Shown piece after piece: positions 9,114 through 18,054 of a stretch of DNA of 64,000 nucleotides. Below the pieces are notes generated by a model. The model saw only the letters and a list, made by a program, of their open reading frames with translations, was not told the DNA's origin and did no database searches. A program made the translations under genes and the position numbers. This DNA is from Nitrosomonas ureae. GTDB taxonomy: Bacteria > Pseudomonadota > Gammaproteobacteria > Burkholderiales > Nitrosomonadaceae. The stretch is from assembly GCF_001455205.1 (NCBI RefSeq), contig NZ_CP013341.1, positions 868,001-932,000 of the forward strand, given 5' to 3'. Numbering within the stretch: position 1 is the stretch's first letter; each line of letters starts with the position of its first letter.

Positions 9114-11003
9114 TCAATGCCTCACTTCCTTATGAGTGTATTCGGGCACCCACCTAATCAGCTCATCACGGACTTCCTGATCGCTTAGTACGGTCACTTT
9201 ATCCAACCAAGCCACCAACTCCGACAACCACTGCTCATCAACCTGACATGCCTGGGCAATACGTAATTTTTGATGGGGTGTCGGAAGCGTACTTTCACTC
9301 GTCGCCAGTAATTCCTCATGTATCTTTTCACCCGGGCGCAATCCCGTAAATTCAATACGAATATCCCCTTCCGCCAAGCCGGATAAATGGATCAAATCAT
9401 TGGCCAGATCAACGATCTTGACGGGATCCCCCATATCCAGCACAAAAATTTCACCGCCACCTTGCGTACCCCCCATCAGTCCGGCCTGTAAAACCAGTTG
9501 CGCAGCTTCCGGAATGGACATGAAGTAACGTGTCATGTCTGGATGGGTGATGGTAATCGGGCCGCCTTTGGCAATCTGTTCACGGAATTTTGGTATTACA
9601 CTGCCGGTACTGCCCAGTACATTGCCAAACCGCACCATAACAAAACAGGTTTGGCGCGTTGGATGATCCCGATCAGCATTGACATGCTTTGAAATTGATT
9701 GTTGTAAAGCCTGGCAAACCATTTCTGCCAAACGCTTGCTGGAACCCATGACGCTCACGGGATTAACCGCCTTATCGGTGGAAATCAAAACAAATTTATC
9801 TACCGCAAAATTAATCGCCACCTGAGCCAGCACATAAGTACCCAACACATTATTCAAAATAGCCTGGCATGCATTTTCTTGCTCCATCAGCGGCACATGC
9901 TTGTACGCAGCAGCATGAAAAACCACGGTAGGATGAAATTGCGTAAATAATTGTGTCATCCGGGCGTGATCCTTGATATCACCAATTACAAACGACATAC
10001 TCATCGCTGGATAACGCGCCAAAAACTCTTCCTGAATGGTATAGAGCGAGAACTCACTTAATTCAACGAAAACAATATGCTTTGGTTCAAACGAGACGAG
10101 CTGGCGGCATAACTCCGAACCAATCGAACCGCCTGCCCCTGTCACCAAAATCACCTTCCCCGTCAGTAAATCATGCAAACCGTCGTCATCCAGAACCACA
10201 GGCGCCCTACCCAGCAAATCATCCAATTGGATTTCACGAATTTGTGACACCGTTGTCTTACCGCTGATCAAATCCGCATAGGATGGCACTGTCATCGCTT
10301 TCACACCGATTTCCGAACACATTTCCAAAGCCTGCCGGTGTATTCGCCGAGAAACGGATGGTATGGCAATAATCACATGCCCGACATTCAGTTTCTGCAC
10401 CCATTGCGGAAGTTCTTTGATCATCCCGCGCACACGCACGCCTTGCAAACGCGTACCTAATTTTCTGGGATCATCATCCAGCATACCTACCACATGCCAC
10501 TCACGGCTTCCGGTTAAAGCTTTCACCAGATTCACAGCCGTGCTGCCAGCACCCAGAATCAATACCAGCTTCGCTTCATAACTTTCCAGACTGTACAGGC
10601 GGCGTTCTTTCCATGCGCGATATATCAAGCGGCTGCCACCCATGATCAACAGCAATAACAAAGGAGCCAGCATGATTACCGCACCGGGCACATTTCGCAA
10701 CAGGCCGAATAACCACAACATCAAGGTTACCGCTACCGAACCCACAGCGACAGCAACAACGATTCTCTTTAAATCCGGCAAACTGGCATAACGCCACAAC
10801 CCGCGATAAAGCCCGAACCACAAAAAAGCTCCGCCTTGGATCAGCACGATCCAGGGTAGCGTCTGCAATAAAAATATGACTGACACCGCCGGGATATCAA
10901 AATTGAAACGGCATAAATAAGCCAACCACCAAGCTACAGCGACAGCAATAAAGTCATGAGTAAAAGCGATAAAAGTACGGATCCCGTATCGGTTGGCAAA
11001 CAT
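9114..11003 (-). CDS. Membrane-bound UDP-sugar 4,6-dehydratase, WbpM/CapD type
   Basis: 629 aa. It has four or five N-terminal membrane helices (about 1-130), a first Rossmann-like domain (LVLILGAGSTAVNLVKAL, about 145-162) and a C-terminal catalytic SDR domain (ILVTGAGGSIGSELCRQL, about 288-305). The catalytic region reads STDKAVNPVSVMGSSKRLAE, where Met replaces the SDR Tyr (MxxxK), as in WbpM/FlaA1-type enzymes. These convert UDP-GlcNAc to the 4-keto-6-deoxy sugar that opens routes to QuiNAc, FucNAc or bacillosamine-type sugars. The start codon is 5 bp after the stop of the initiating glycosyltransferase gene, a classical pairing in O-antigen and capsule clusters. Confidence 0.93.
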   Translation of the reverse strand: MFANRYGIRTFIAFTHDFIAVAVAWWLAYLCRFNFDIPAVSVIFLLQTLPWIVLIQGGAFLWFGLYRGLWRYASLPDLKRIVVAVAVGSVAVTLMLWLFGLLRNVPGAVIMLAPLLLLLIMGGSRLIYRAWKERRLYSLESYEAKLVLILGAGSTAVNLVKALTGSREWHVVGMLDDDPRKLGTRLQGVRVRGMIKELPQWVQKLNVGHVIIAIPSVSRRIHRQALEMCSEIGVKAMTVPSYADLISGKTTVSQIREIQLDDLLGRAPVVLDDDGLHDLLTGKVILVTGAGGSIGSELCRQLVSFEPKHIVFVELSEFSLYTIQEEFLARYPAMSMSFVIGDIKDHARMTQLFTQFHPTVVFHAAAYKHVPLMEQENACQAILNNVLGTYVLAQVAINFAVDKFVLISTDKAVNPVSVMGSSKRLAEMVCQALQQSISKHVNADRDHPTRQTCFVMVRFGNVLGSTGSVIPKFREQIAKGGPITITHPDMTRYFMSIPEAAQLVLQAGLMGGTQGGGEIFVLDMGDPVKIVDLANDLIHLSGLAEGDIRIEFTGLRPGEKIHEELLATSESTLPTPHQKLRIAQACQVDEQWLSELVAWLDKVTVLSDQEVRDELIRWVPEYTHKEVRH

Positions 11004-11008
11004 ATCCC

Positions 11009-12022
11009 TTATCCTCGATCGGGAGGAATCTTCTGACTCCTATCAGAAAGAACCATTAATGCCAGATATACACATCCCCAAACCGCCACAATCCGAACCT
11101 GTAACGCGACATCTTGTGCATTGGCCCATACCGCACTTGCCCCTGCCGCCAGCATCAGCCCGTAAGCTACGAGCGCAGTATCCTTATGACCCAGGCCGCT
11201 TTGTACCATGCGCTGATAATAGTGCTCACGATGCGCTTGCCAGATTCTTTTTCCTTGAAATACTCGCTTCATCAATGTTACGGTTGCATCCGCGATAAAA
11301 GGCGAGAAAATAAGTACCGGCACCCACAGCGACCACAGATGGTCAAGCCATCCCAACACGCCTATCACCGCCGCCAGATATCCAAGAGGGATCGATCCCA
11401 CATCTCCCATAAAAATACGCGCCGGATAAAAATTGTGTATTAAAAAAGCCAGTGCCGCTGCAGCCAGGGAAAAATTTACCGCAGCAAAATCATTATTGCC
11501 TGCCGCATATGCAAGCCAACCGTAGATTCCGAATCCAATCACCGCCATTCCACCCGCCAGACCATCAGAACCATCCATGAAATTATAAAGATTCGACATC
11601 CAGATAACCGCCACAGCCATGAGAAGCATAACCCCCCATCCATAAGCATCCGATAAAAATCCAATGGAAAAGCTTATAGCAACAACTGCGTGAACCATCA
11701 ATCGACACCACACCGGAACTCGCCGCACATCATCGGCCAATGATATTACCATCAACATCCCTATACCCATCAATATCGAATCAGGTATCGCAATCGAGAA
11801 ACACAACCAGGATACGATCACCCCGGAAAGCAGACCCAAGCCGCCAATGCGTGAAACGGGTGCCAAATGAAGCGAACGTTCATTGGGTTGATCCAGAACC
11901 CAGTCCGCTTTTATCTTAATCAACCATAAAATGGCGAAGAATGATAACAAAAACGATAATAGCGGTACCGCCACAACTATCGATAAAGGAAAATCCAAAA
12001 CCATAGTGACCGGATTATCCAT
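11009..12022 (-). CDS. Undecaprenyl-phosphate sugar-1-phosphate transferase (WbpL/WecA family)
   Basis: 337 aa with about ten membrane helices. Family motifs visible are the first-loop DQPNERSLH (compare DxPxxRSxH), NLYNFMDGSDGLAGG (catalytic Asp region), NFYPARIFMGDVGSIPLG and the C-terminal HREHYYQRMVQSG. These enzymes move a phospho-HexNAc from a UDP sugar onto undecaprenyl phosphate, starting a lipid-linked glycan. The gene precedes the WbpM-type dehydratase by 5 bp on the same strand, so that enzyme probably supplies the 6-deoxy-HexNAc it uses, as for WbpL. Which sugar is transferred cannot be read from the sequence. Confidence 0.92.
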   Translation of the reverse strand: MDNPVTMVLDFPLSIVVAVPLLSFLLSFFAILWLIKIKADWVLDQPNERSLHLAPVSRIGGLGLLSGVIVSWLCFSIAIPDSILMGIGMLMVISLADDVRRVPVWCRLMVHAVVAISFSIGFLSDAYGWGVMLLMAVAVIWMSNLYNFMDGSDGLAGGMAVIGFGIYGWLAYAAGNNDFAAVNFSLAAAALAFLIHNFYPARIFMGDVGSIPLGYLAAVIGVLGWLDHLWSLWVPVLIFSPFIADATVTLMKRVFQGKRIWQAHREHYYQRMVQSGLGHKDTALVAYGLMLAAGASAVWANAQDVALQVRIVAVWGCVYLALMVLSDRSQKIPPDRG

Positions 12023-12111
12023 GCCGGATTACAAAAAACGAACCACTTCCCCATCGCACCCGACAAGAAAGTGGTTTCAAATTATCCTATTGCAACTAAC
12101 TGAATAGGGTC

Positions 12112-13329
12112 TTAGAACATCGGATGTGCAGCATAGCTCTTATGCGCTGCCGCAGCAGCAGCGCCGCGCTCTACTTTCAATCCCATATCGGATAAAACAG
12201 TTTCCAACGCATTCAAGCAGAAAATTACGTTATCCACCCGACAGGATGTGCCCATCAATCCAAAACGCCATACTTTTCCGGCAAAATCACCCAATCCGGC
12301 ACCAATTTCAAGGCTATATTCAGCCAGCAGACGGCGACGCACCTCTTTTTCATCCACACCGGCCGGCACAAAAACGGAATTCAATTGCGGCAGGCGATAG
12401 GGCTCTGCAACCACATAATCCATACCCAATGTCGCAAAACCGTCTTTTAACGCTTCATAATTATAACGATGACGCGCCCAGGAATGTTCCAGGCCTTCTT
12501 CCGCCAGCATCAGCAGAGATTCATGTAATGCATACAATGCATTGGTTGGCGCAGTATGATGATAAGTACGCGCAGCCGATCCCCAGTAATTCAACAACAA
12601 GCTGATATCCATGAACCAACTGTGCACCTTGGTCTTGCGATTCTTAACCAGCTCGGTTACACGTTCGGAAAAACTCACCGGCGACAAACCGGGAGGGCAG
12701 GATAAACACTTCTGACTACCGGAATAGATCGCATCAATTCCCCATTCGTCAACCTTGATCGGCGTTCCACCCAGCGATGTGACCGTATCGACAATGGTCA
12801 TGCAATCGTGCTTTCGTGCGATCTCGCACAGCGTTTTGGCATCCGATGAAGCACCTGTTGATGTCTCAGCGTGCACAAACGCGATAATCTTGGTATCGGG
12901 ATTTTTTTTCAACGCATCTTCAACTTTCTGTGGATCGACCGGTTCTCCCCATTTGTCATTGACCGTCACGGCAACGCCGCCATGACGCTCGACATTCTCG
13001 ACCATACGTCCACCAAATACCCCGTTGCTGCAAACGATCACTTTGTCACCCGGCTCGATCATATTGACAAAACACATCTCCATGCCCACCGATCCGGGCC
13101 CCGAAACCGGGAAAGTCATGCGATTTTTGGTTTGGAAAGCATAGCGCATCAAGCTTTTAATTTCTTCCATCATCTCGGTAAAAACGGGATCCAGATGCCC
13201 CAGAGTCGGGCGCGCCATGGCATTCAACACGCGCGGGTGCGTATCCGATGGTCCGGGCCCCATCAAAACCCGCTGCGGTGGATAAAAAACTTTAACTTCT
13301 TTTTCGGGACGAAAATCTTCGGTATTCAT
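12112..13329 (-). CDS. Serine-glyoxylate / alanine-glyoxylate aminotransferase
   Basis: Fold-type I PLP aminotransferase of 405 aa from the ATG at 13327-13329, preceded by an AGGA ribosome site; the frame runs open 29 codons further without one. Visible motifs are LMGPGPSDTHPRVL at the N-terminus, HAETSTGASSDAK, VDTVTSLGGTPIKVDEWGID and the PLP-lysine motif SGSQKCLSCPPGLSP. The enzyme converts glyoxylate to glycine using Ser or Ala as donor. In an autotroph this fits disposal of phosphoglycolate made by Rubisco; that link is inference. The C-terminus has a short Ala-rich stretch. It stands alone between the polysaccharide genes and a divergent lipoprotein gene. Confidence 0.93.
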   Translation of the reverse strand: MNTEDFRPEKEVKVFYPPQRVLMGPGPSDTHPRVLNAMARPTLGHLDPVFTEMMEEIKSLMRYAFQTKNRMTFPVSGPGSVGMEMCFVNMIEPGDKVIVCSNGVFGGRMVENVERHGGVAVTVNDKWGEPVDPQKVEDALKKNPDTKIIAFVHAETSTGASSDAKTLCEIARKHDCMTIVDTVTSLGGTPIKVDEWGIDAIYSGSQKCLSCPPGLSPVSFSERVTELVKNRKTKVHSWFMDISLLLNYWGSAARTYHHTAPTNALYALHESLLMLAEEGLEHSWARHRYNYEALKDGFATLGMDYVVAEPYRLPQLNSVFVPAGVDEKEVRRRLLAEYSLEIGAGLGDFAGKVWRFGLMGTSCRVDNVIFCLNALETVLSDMGLKVERGAAAAAAHKSYAAHPMF

Positions 13330-13731
13330 GAACAATCCTAAGTAAAAAATAGAGTCTGATTTATTTTTGTAAAAAATTAATTTTAACAAGCGAAACGAGA
13401 GTTTACTATAAACCAAGGTAGGCTCAATAAATTATCCTTATGGATAAGCCAAGAATTTTTCATAACGATATGAAAGATCGGGCCATTATCCGCAGAACGC
13501 ATACACCTCTTTTCGGCCTTCCTTAAACACGGTATTTAGGAAACCACACCTTGCTCCCTCTTCCTGTGAGTAAAACAAAAAATAAGAAATGCCCACTCAA
13601 AAAGACAGTCGAGTATAGATTGAACCTTTCGTTCATGTGTACAATACAAAATAGTATCTGATACCATTCAATTTGCTCATCCAATTATCCTTCTCAAAAA
13701 ATTGGAAACTCTAGGATCGGTTAAAACTTCT
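13330..13731. other. Intergenic region between divergent genes
   Basis: About 400 bp of AT-rich sequence between the aminotransferase (minus) and a small lipoprotein gene (plus), so promoters in both directions are expected here. I see no ORF with good features, no RNA gene and no strong terminator. A small palindrome, TTATCC-TTAT-GGATAA at 13432-13447, is the only symmetric element and could be an operator or chance. Confidence 0.35.
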
Positions 13732-14268
13732 ATGCATTTTTCTCCCCAAAAACGTTTGATGGTTTTGTTATGCGCGCTCTTGTTACCCGCTTGCATGACA
13801 GCACCCGCACGGGAGGAATTGCTTAATCAGAAAGTGATTTATAACCGCAGCAGCGATAAGAACTATCTGGAAATTGTGAAATGTCTGGAAAGCGATGTCG
13901 GATTTTACCTGCCGAAATGGCATCGTCATACCTGGCGTGATATCACCACATACTTTATCTATCATGAATCGCTGCAAGTCCACGGATATCCGCAAATGCA
14001 CAATGAAGCCGCAAAAACGTATTACATCACCGAGATTCATGACCCGAAATATTCCGGGAAAATCAACGAAACGATCACCCATGGCAATGGCAACTGGATC
14101 ATGATCATCCAAGATGCCAGCAATCAGCAGCACACCCAATCCGAAATCGAAATACGCAGCAATCAAAACCTGCTAAGTGATTATCCACCGGTAGCATATG
14201 CACCGGATTCAAACGCTTCGCTATCCCAGCGCCTATACCAAGTGGATAAAATTGATCATTGCTTCTAG
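13732..14268 (+). CDS. Putative lipoprotein of unknown function
   Basis: 178 aa. The N-terminus has a charged start, a hydrophobic stretch (LMVLLCALL) and a lipobox LPAC with the lipidated Cys at about residue 21, so it is probably anchored in an outer or inner membrane facing the periplasm. The body is rich in Tyr, His and Asn, and I recognise no family. The ATG at 13732 is chosen over an in-frame TTG at 13702 because it places the signal sequence correctly. It is monocistronic. A loose inverted repeat (AAACAACT/AGTTGTTT, 14292-14325) follows and might end transcription weakly. Confidence 0.65.
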   Translation: MHFSPQKRLMVLLCALLLPACMTAPAREELLNQKVIYNRSSDKNYLEIVKCLESDVGFYLPKWHRHTWRDITTYFIYHESLQVHGYPQMHNEAAKTYYITEIHDPKYSGKINETITHGNGNWIMIIQDASNQQHTQSEIEIRSNQNLLSDYPPVAYAPDSNASLSQRLYQVDKIDHCF

Positions 14269-14347
14269 CTCTGTTCTTGTTTTCACTAGCCAAACAACTA
14301 GATAATCCCAAATACTGAGTTGTTTCTTGTCAATACCTTGCATGCAA

Positions 14348-14400
14348 TTGACAAACCACCCCCCTGAATCGTATAGTCAACAATATGATTAACCATACGA
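14348..14400 (+). promoter_or_regulatory. Promoter and likely autoregulatory operator of the toxin-antitoxin pair
   Basis: TTGACA (14348-14353) and TATAGT (14372-14377) are 18 bp apart, a near-consensus sigma-70 promoter. An inverted repeat of 9-bp arms with one mismatch (TCGTATAGT at 14369-14377, ACCATACGA at 14392-14400) overlaps the -10 box and ends 12 bp before the antitoxin ATG. This is where an antitoxin dimer would block transcription. Promoter and repeat are seen directly; repressor binding is inferred from how Phd/YefM antitoxins work. Confidence 0.7.
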
Positions 14401-14412
14401 CTCTAACTCATC

Positions 14413-14661
14413 ATGATTACAGCCAACGATCTAAAAACCAAAGGGATTGCTTGTCTCGAAGAAAGCCTTGCGGATAAAACAGAAGACATTATTACCCTAC
14501 GCGGCAAGGAATGCTTCGTTGTGATGAAAATCGAGCAATATCACTATCTGCGTGAGATGGAGCTGGAAGCCGCGCTTTACCAGGCACGGCAGGATACGGT
14601 AGCCGGTCAATTCAGCAAGGATACTGTCGATCAGCATGTCGATGACGTATTTTCCAAATGA
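14413..14661 (+). CDS. Type II antitoxin, Phd/YefM-like
   Basis: 82 aa with the size and shape of a Phd/YefM antitoxin: an N-terminal DNA-binding part (MITANDLKTKGIACLEESLADKTEDIITLRGKE is the region; note the LRGKECFVVM strand) and a charged C-terminal helix (about 50-82) that would wrap the toxin. It overlaps the downstream toxin gene by 4 bp (ATGA), as toxin-antitoxin pairs usually do. A strong promoter with an overlapping inverted repeat lies just upstream. Antitoxins of this kind are unstable and repress their own operon. The family call rests on partial sequence resemblance plus context. Confidence 0.75.
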   Translation: MITANDLKTKGIACLEESLADKTEDIITLRGKECFVVMKIEQYHYLREMELEAALYQARQDTVAGQFSKDTVDQHVDDVFSK

Positions 14662-14942
14662 GCTACACGCTCGTCTTTACCGACAGTTATAAGAAACGCG
14701 CCAGACGCTTTGCACAAAAACACCCGGAATTAAAAGAGCCGTATCGCAAAACTTTAGAATTACTGGCTCACAACCCTTATCACCCTTCCTTGAGAATTCA
14801 CCCGCTCAAAGGCAAGCTGTCGGCACTGCATTCGGTATCGATCAATCTCAGTTACCGCATTACGCTGGAAATTCTGATCACTGAAAAAGAAATTATTTTG
14901 ATTAATGTCGGGAGCCATGATGATGTGTATCAAGCGGGATAG
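14658..14942 (+). CDS. Type II toxin, RelE/YafQ-like mRNA interferase
   Basis: 94 aa, basic, with the RelE/ParE-superfamily layout: a starting strand YTLVFTDSYKKRARRFAQKHP, two helices, then LRIHPLKGKLSALHSVSINLSYRITLEI and a final strand EIILINVGSHDDVY. The last part (NVGSHDDVY) resembles the YafQ/RelE C-terminus with its conserved His, and the internal R in YRI matches the usual position for catalysis. It most likely cuts mRNA on the ribosome when free of antitoxin; a ParE-type gyrase inhibitor is less likely. Start codon overlaps the antitoxin stop. Confidence 0.75.
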   Translation: MSYTLVFTDSYKKRARRFAQKHPELKEPYRKTLELLAHNPYHPSLRIHPLKGKLSALHSVSINLSYRITLEILITEKEIILINVGSHDDVYQAG

Positions 14943-15200
14943 CGGTCTGTGGCCGTACCGAGAAATTTTAAACGATACTGTGTTGCTTAAGGCGCACATT
15001 GCAAAACGTTATCCTGGCACGTGATCTACTCCCTGTTTGATTCACCTTCGATAGATAAATCGTCTAGCTATTCGAATTCGATGTGTTGTTAGCCATAACA
15101 TCATATAAGCTTCCGGGATATCATATAATTCGTCTGATTTCTTCAAAAATTAATGACTTAACACCATTTTGCTATTTTTATGACACTTTGTTAGAACTCG

Positions 15201-15620
15201 TTAACCGAATACCTGCTCTAGGATTGCTGCTATTGTGGCGATCACAACATTAGGAAGCCAAGTTGACTTCAATTTTCCAATAAAAGTCTCGCTCTTTTCG
15301 CGGGAGATAGTAGTATTCTCAAGCTCCGTGATAATTGATTCAAGAATACTTTGAATTTTCGTAAATTGAGCATTAAGTTCCTGATTTGCTCGCTGCTCGC
15401 TTATTTGAATTTGCATTTGTGACGGAGCTGAAGCTGAAGCTGAAGCGTACACTCCCACCCCTGAACCATTTGCAATACCCACTATACCTGCGCCACCCGG
15501 GCCACCAATACCCATCGCCCCAACGGTCGTAACATTCACAGTAAAATTAAACTGCGCTGGATTTTCTCGCATTGACTTCAGCATTGTTTGTATGAGAAAC
15601 GCGGCTTCGTTATTGTTCAT
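15201..15620 (-). CDS. Orphan protein with Gly-rich and Ala-Ser low-complexity centre
   Basis: 139 aa of no family I recognise. Residues 1-25 look helical. Residues 30-65 are Gly/Ala/Val-rich (GAMGIGGPGGAGIVGIANGSG) and end in an (AS)n stretch encoded by a repeated hexamer at about 15426-15447. Residues 70-110 are a charged, probably coiled-coil helix. The C-terminus (WLPNVVIATIAAILEQVFG) is an amphipathic or membrane-seeking helix. No signal peptide is evident. It stands alone, with 250 bp to the toxin gene and about 190 bp to nnrS. A membrane-acting role is conceivable from the two hydrophobic parts, but no function is assigned. Confidence 0.5.
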   Translation of the reverse strand: MNNNEAAFLIQTMLKSMRENPAQFNFTVNVTTVGAMGIGGPGGAGIVGIANGSGVGVYASASASAPSQMQIQISEQRANQELNAQFTKIQSILESIITELENTTISREKSETFIGKLKSTWLPNVVIATIAAILEQVFG

Positions 15621-15807
15621 TTGTTGTTACCTCAACAGATTAAAATCAGACATCCGAAATGACTCAATATACTGCATCAAAAATAACATCAATCATTACA
15701 AAATTTACAATATCTCGTTATCTTTTAGAATCATCAATCAATTTAGGTTTCATCATATCAAACTTCGCTAGTTTCGCAGGCTAGTTACCCGCCACCAACT
15801 ATCCAAA

Positions 15808-17031
15808 CTACCCCGGCTTCCCATCTACCCGTTGTCGCCAAAAAATCGGCGCATACTTAATCGCCCAGAGCCCAAAGCAAGCCAGCCACACAAGTGCGGC
15901 CAAGACATAAAGCAACGGCGCTATCGCCGGTATGATGTCAGCCAGTATCCGCAGCACGGCGGTTGCCTGGAACCCTAGAAACAACACCCAGGTTAACCGA
16001 TCCAGTTCCAACGGACGGCCGGAATGACCGATGGTGACGCGTGAGGCCATCGCCAGGATCATGCTGGCAAAGAAACCGATGCCCAGTGCATGCAATGGAG
16101 CGAGACCCAGAATCAGGTTGCCGGAGGCGAAATACACCAGGCTTTGCAAACCATACAGCAACATGGCGACACCCAGCCAGGCAAAAGAGAAGTGCAATAC
16201 TGCCAGCAAGCTCACGCTAAAACTGCGCAAGAATCCCCAGCGATACGACAGATAAAGCGCGCAACCTGCCAGCGGGAAATCGACAATCCACAGATAAGCG
16301 GGCAGTTCCAGCCATTGCAGGCTGCCGTGCGCCGCAATGCAGGCGAGCATCAGCCATAGCATCCAGTAGGGCCGCACCATTTCATAATTGTCCAGCACAC
16401 GGCTGGAGAAAAACGGGATCATGCGATGCGAAACGGTCAGCACGATCGGTAGCAAAAAGAACCAAACCCCGGTATGACGCGCAAAGTTCAGCATGGTCGG
16501 ATCTTCCGTCACCAGCCAAAGCAAATACGCCGCCACGCCCAGCCAGCCCATCAGCAGCGCAATGCTGATGACCCTGGCATGGCGTTTGTCCTGATCCGGT
16601 GTGCTCAACAGGATGCGGTATAACACATAGACCGCGACACCCCACCCGATCAGCATCAGTTCGATGCCAAGGATGATGATCGCTTTGTGCGTCAACAAGC
16701 CGACATAAAACAGTACCACACCTGCTGCCATCAATGCGCAGGTGGCGACATATTCGCGGGGTTTCACTTTATCGCCGTTCATCCAGTTGGGATATGTGGT
16801 AAACAAAAAACCTAAAATAAAGAACGGGAAAAAACCATAAACCATCAGAAACGCATGCGCCCAGGTGGGGGCAATGCTCCAGTGAGCCATCGATCCGGCA
16901 AGGCCATAACGCCCGGCCAGGTCAAACACCCACCACAGCACGGTCAACACGCCTTGCAACGCACCCGCCAAAAACAAGCTGCGATGCGGAGCAGCGGAAA
17001 GATGGTCACGGATTTCCAGTAGTCTATTCAT
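15808..17031 (-). CDS. nnrS: NnrS family membrane protein
   Basis: 407 aa with about twelve membrane segments. Family features are the first helix with APHRSLFLAGALQG, AHAFLMVYGFFPFFILGFLFTTYPNWM, RHTGVWFFLLPIVLTVSHRMIPFFSSR and LHALGIGFFASMILAMASRVTIGHSGRPL. NnrS proteins are haem- and copper-containing membrane proteins that protect against nitric oxide damage and are often controlled by NO-sensing regulators. That suits an organism making NO during ammonia oxidation. No NsrR- or FNR-type site is evident in the 127 bp to the divergent PHP gene. The stretch around it looks more G+C-rich than the flanking accessory genes. Confidence 0.92.
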   Translation of the reverse strand: MNRLLEIRDHLSAAPHRSLFLAGALQGVLTVLWWVFDLAGRYGLAGSMAHWSIAPTWAHAFLMVYGFFPFFILGFLFTTYPNWMNGDKVKPREYVATCALMAAGVVLFYVGLLTHKAIIILGIELMLIGWGVAVYVLYRILLSTPDQDKRHARVISIALLMGWLGVAAYLLWLVTEDPTMLNFARHTGVWFFLLPIVLTVSHRMIPFFSSRVLDNYEMVRPYWMLWLMLACIAAHGSLQWLELPAYLWIVDFPLAGCALYLSYRWGFLRSFSVSLLAVLHFSFAWLGVAMLLYGLQSLVYFASGNLILGLAPLHALGIGFFASMILAMASRVTIGHSGRPLELDRLTWVLFLGFQATAVLRILADIIPAIAPLLYVLAALVWLACFGLWAIKYAPIFWRQRVDGKPG

Positions 17032-17158
17032 TGGGGTTCCTTGTAAAACGATTCTTCTTTCAGGATACTAACTATCTCTTTCATTATCCAACGCAATGAT
17101 TTCTCTTCAATGCGGTTATTTGCTATCATGCATGTCCTGCGTTGCTACGAATTGCCTC

Positions 17159-18031
17159 ATGCTTAACATTGATCTGCATTGTCATTCCAACATTTCTGAT
17201 GGCGTTTTACCACCGGCTCAACTGGTTGAGCGTGCCGCCATGCGCGGCGTTGAAATACTGGCGCTAACCGATCACGATGATATTACCGGGTTAGCTGAAG
17301 CGCGGCAGATGGCCGAAGCCAAAAGTATCACATTTATAAACGGTGTGGAAATCTCCGTGAGCTGGCGCGGCCGTACTTTGCATATTATCGGACTGGATAT
17401 TGATCCGGCCCATGCGCCGTTGGTCGAAGGTTTGACGGCTATTCGCGCGGGGCGCGCGCAACGCGCCGAAAATATTGCGCTGGAGTTGGAAAAAGTCGGT
17501 ATTCCCGATAGTCTGGCAGGCGCGTATGCCCATGTCGGCGAACGGCGCTTGATCGGACGCACGCATTTTGCTCGCTTTCTGGTTGAGCAGGGTTATGCCA
17601 AAGACGTAAAATCCGTGTTTAAGAAGTATCTGGTAAAAGGCAAACCGGGCTATGCAGCTCACGAATGGGCCTCGCTCAGCGATGCCGTGGACTGGATTTG
17701 CGGCAGTGGGGGGCAGGCGGTGATCGCGCATCCTGCGCGCTATGATTTAGGTAAGAATGTCTTGAGCGACCTGCTCGATGAATTCTGCGCGCTGGGCGGA
17801 TCGGCGCTTGAAGTGGTCACATCGAGTCACACGCCTGAGCAAATGCAGCATTTTGCTCACCATGCAAAAAACAGGAATCTTCTGGCTTCGTGCGGCTCGG
17901 ATTTTCATGGTCCCGGTGAGAGCTATTTCGATCTCGGGCAGCTACCGGAATTTCCGCACGGCTGTACCCCGGTCTGGCACCATTGGAAAAACAACATGGC
18001 AGCCGAGCGCATTAACCCATTGATTACTTAA
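17159..18031 (+). CDS. PHP-domain phosphoesterase (RNase AM / YciV type)
   Basis: 290 aa starting from the ATG at 17159, chosen because the conserved PHP core DLHCHSNISDG begins four residues later; the frame is open 21 codons further upstream. Metal ligands are visible in DLHCHSN, LTDHDD, the Glu in NGVEIS, AHPARYDL and SDFHGPGE. YciV-type members remove 5' nucleotides from short RNA or hydrolyse nucleoside 3',5'-bisphosphates. It begins a tightly packed run (YciO, M50 protease, TrpS, ScpA, ScpB) on the plus strand; the yciV-yciO-trpS-scpAB neighbourhood is common in betaproteobacteria. Confidence 0.9.
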   Translation: MLNIDLHCHSNISDGVLPPAQLVERAAMRGVEILALTDHDDITGLAEARQMAEAKSITFINGVEISVSWRGRTLHIIGLDIDPAHAPLVEGLTAIRAGRAQRAENIALELEKVGIPDSLAGAYAHVGERRLIGRTHFARFLVEQGYAKDVKSVFKKYLVKGKPGYAAHEWASLSDAVDWICGSGGQAVIAHPARYDLGKNVLSDLLDEFCALGGSALEVVTSSHTPEQMQHFAHHAKNRNLLASCGSDFHGPGESYFDLGQLPEFPHGCTPVWHHWKNNMAAERINPLIT

Positions 18032-18054
18032 CCTAACCCTGATACCGTTTTACT

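Noticed and set aside
12871..13341. Plus-strand frame of 156 codons opposite the aminotransferase gene
   Set aside because: It is antisense to a complete conserved enzyme, with no ribosome site and no recognisable domain.
14292..14325. AAACAACT/AGTTGTTT stem after the lipoprotein gene as a terminator
   Set aside because: The loop is 18 bases and the stem AT-rich with no proper U tract, too weak to annotate as a terminator.
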